Source: Anaeromyxobacter oryzisoli (GTDB lineage Bacteria > Myxococcota > Myxococcia > Myxococcales > Anaeromyxobacteraceae). Taken from it: 64,000 nt of DNA. The stretch spans positions 59,354 to 123,353 of the forward strand of contig NZ_JALCZA010000008.1 in NCBI RefSeq assembly GCF_022690765.1, in the 5' to 3' direction. Below the pieces are notes generated by a model. The model had not been told where the DNA came from. It worked only from the letters and a program-made list of their open reading frames with translations, and ran no database searches. The position numbers and the translations under genes were made by a program. Below are positions 63,531-64,000 of this stretch, piece after piece; within the stretch, counting starts at the first letter, position 1; the number at the start of each line of letters is the position of its first letter.

Positions 63531-64000
63531 CTAGCCCTGGCGCGCCTTGACCAGGCGATCGAGGTTCTCCCGGATGATGGTCTCCGCGAGCTGCGGAACC
63601 ACCTCCCAGACCACCCGCTCGATGACCTCGCGCGACGCCTTGCTCAGCGCGTCGCGGAGGGCGGCCTCGCCACCGTCCGCCGCCGGGGCGGCCGCCGCGG
63701 GCTCGGGCTGGTGGCCGGTCGCCGTCGCCGGCGGCACGAAGGCGTGCATCGGCGCGAGCTCCGCCTCCTCCTCAGGCCCGTCGGCGAGCTCGATCGCGGC
63801 GGGCTGAGGCGCGGACGGCTCCTCGGTCGCCACGTCCACGTCGCTCCAGTCGTTCTCCGCCGTGGGGGCGGCCGGAGCCGACGGTGCCTCGGGTACTCCG
63901 AAGCCGAAGGGGTCCTTGCGAGCGGCCAGCGACGGCGCGGGCGCCGGGGCGACGGCCGGGGCCGGACGCTGCTGCGGCACCGGCGGCCGGGCCGCGGCCG
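63531..64000 (-). CDS. C-terminal part of a protein, N-terminus outside the window
   Basis: The frame is open to the window edge. The visible part is a Pro/Ala/Glu-rich linker followed by the C-terminal helix REVIERVVWEVVPQLAETIIR, ending ENLDRLVKARQG. This ending is common in myxobacterial proteins with an N-terminal receiver domain, so the missing part may be a receiver. It ends 100 bp before valS. Confidence 0.55.
   Translation of the reverse strand, partial: AAARPPVPQQRPAPAVAPAPAPSLAARKDPFGFGVPEAPSAPAAPTAENDWSDVDVATEEPSAPQPAAIELADGPEEEAELAPMHAFVPPATATGHQPEPAAAAPAADGGEAALRDALSKASREVIERVVWEVVPQLAETIIRENLDRLVKARQG

Overview
The window is very GC-rich (roughly 70 percent or more by eye), with strong third-position G/C bias. 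Its protein repertoire points to a myxobacterium, most likely Anaeromyxobacter or a close relative in the Myxococcota. The clues are a FrzS-type receiver/coiled-coil protein, the myxobacterial form of PilZ domain, a RpoE1-like ECF sigma factor, a Cys-rich VWA lipoprotein, and a histone H1-like Ala/Lys/Pro tail. Almost every gene has long shadow reading frames on the opposite strand; these were ignored.

Layout. Positions 1-6.7 kb are accessory in character: the 3' part of an HNH-endonuclease gene with in-frame repeats, a guanidinium exporter gene (gdx) preceded by what looks like a guanidine-III riboswitch, a PatB-type C-S lyase, a membrane protein, an istB fragment, a secreted propeller-like protein, a frameshifted serine-recombinase remnant and the initiator tRNA with its own promoter and terminator. 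Positions 6.9-11.2 kb hold a zinc-uptake operon: a Cys/His mini-protein, an outer-membrane barrel, and ZnuA, ZnuC and ZnuB. Positions 11.3-16 kb hold lipid/CoA genes (CaiB-type CoA-transferase, SCP2 protein, long-chain acyl-CoA synthetase) plus a receiver protein and a TPR protein. Positions 16.2-21.4 kb encode the VWA lipoprotein and the GMP branch (guaB, guaA). A PilZ-Hsp70 fusion is transcribed divergently from guaB.

Positions 24-31.7 kb carry DedA, a gamma-carbonic anhydrase coupled to a cNMP-binding protein, VanZ-like, miaB, an M48 protease and a second acyl-CoA synthetase. Positions 31.7-33.7 kb form a small block of lineage-specific genes bounded by a 39-bp duplication of the 3' end of the neighbouring rRNA methyltransferase gene. 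Positions 33.7-39 kb hold that methyltransferase, a PilZ protein, a SAM-cleaving enzyme, and a ketone-body module (thiolase, scoA, scoB). Positions 39-49 kb hold slipin/NfeD/uracil-DNA glycosylase, a Zn-dependent phospholipase C-like protein, coaBC, a CPBP protease, a large inverted repeat, an RlmI-type methyltransferase and a radical SAM protein interrupted by a strange poly-C tract. Positions 49.4-52.6 kb hold an ECF sigma/anti-sigma pair and the FrzS-like protein. Positions 54-63.5 kb form a minus-strand housekeeping run: valS, nadC, birA, coaX, TPR, a helical-repeat protein and murJ. The valS frame runs without a stop into a histone H1-like tail.

The points most worth following are the PilZ-Hsp70 fusion, the ValRS/H1-like read-through gene, the guanidine-III riboswitch-gdx pair, the att-like duplication around 31.7-33.7 kb, the dispersed and inverted extragenic repeats, and repeated placement of -10 elements within about 10 nt of start codons, which suggests leaderless or very short-leader mRNAs. 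All calls are from reading the sequence; no database search was run.
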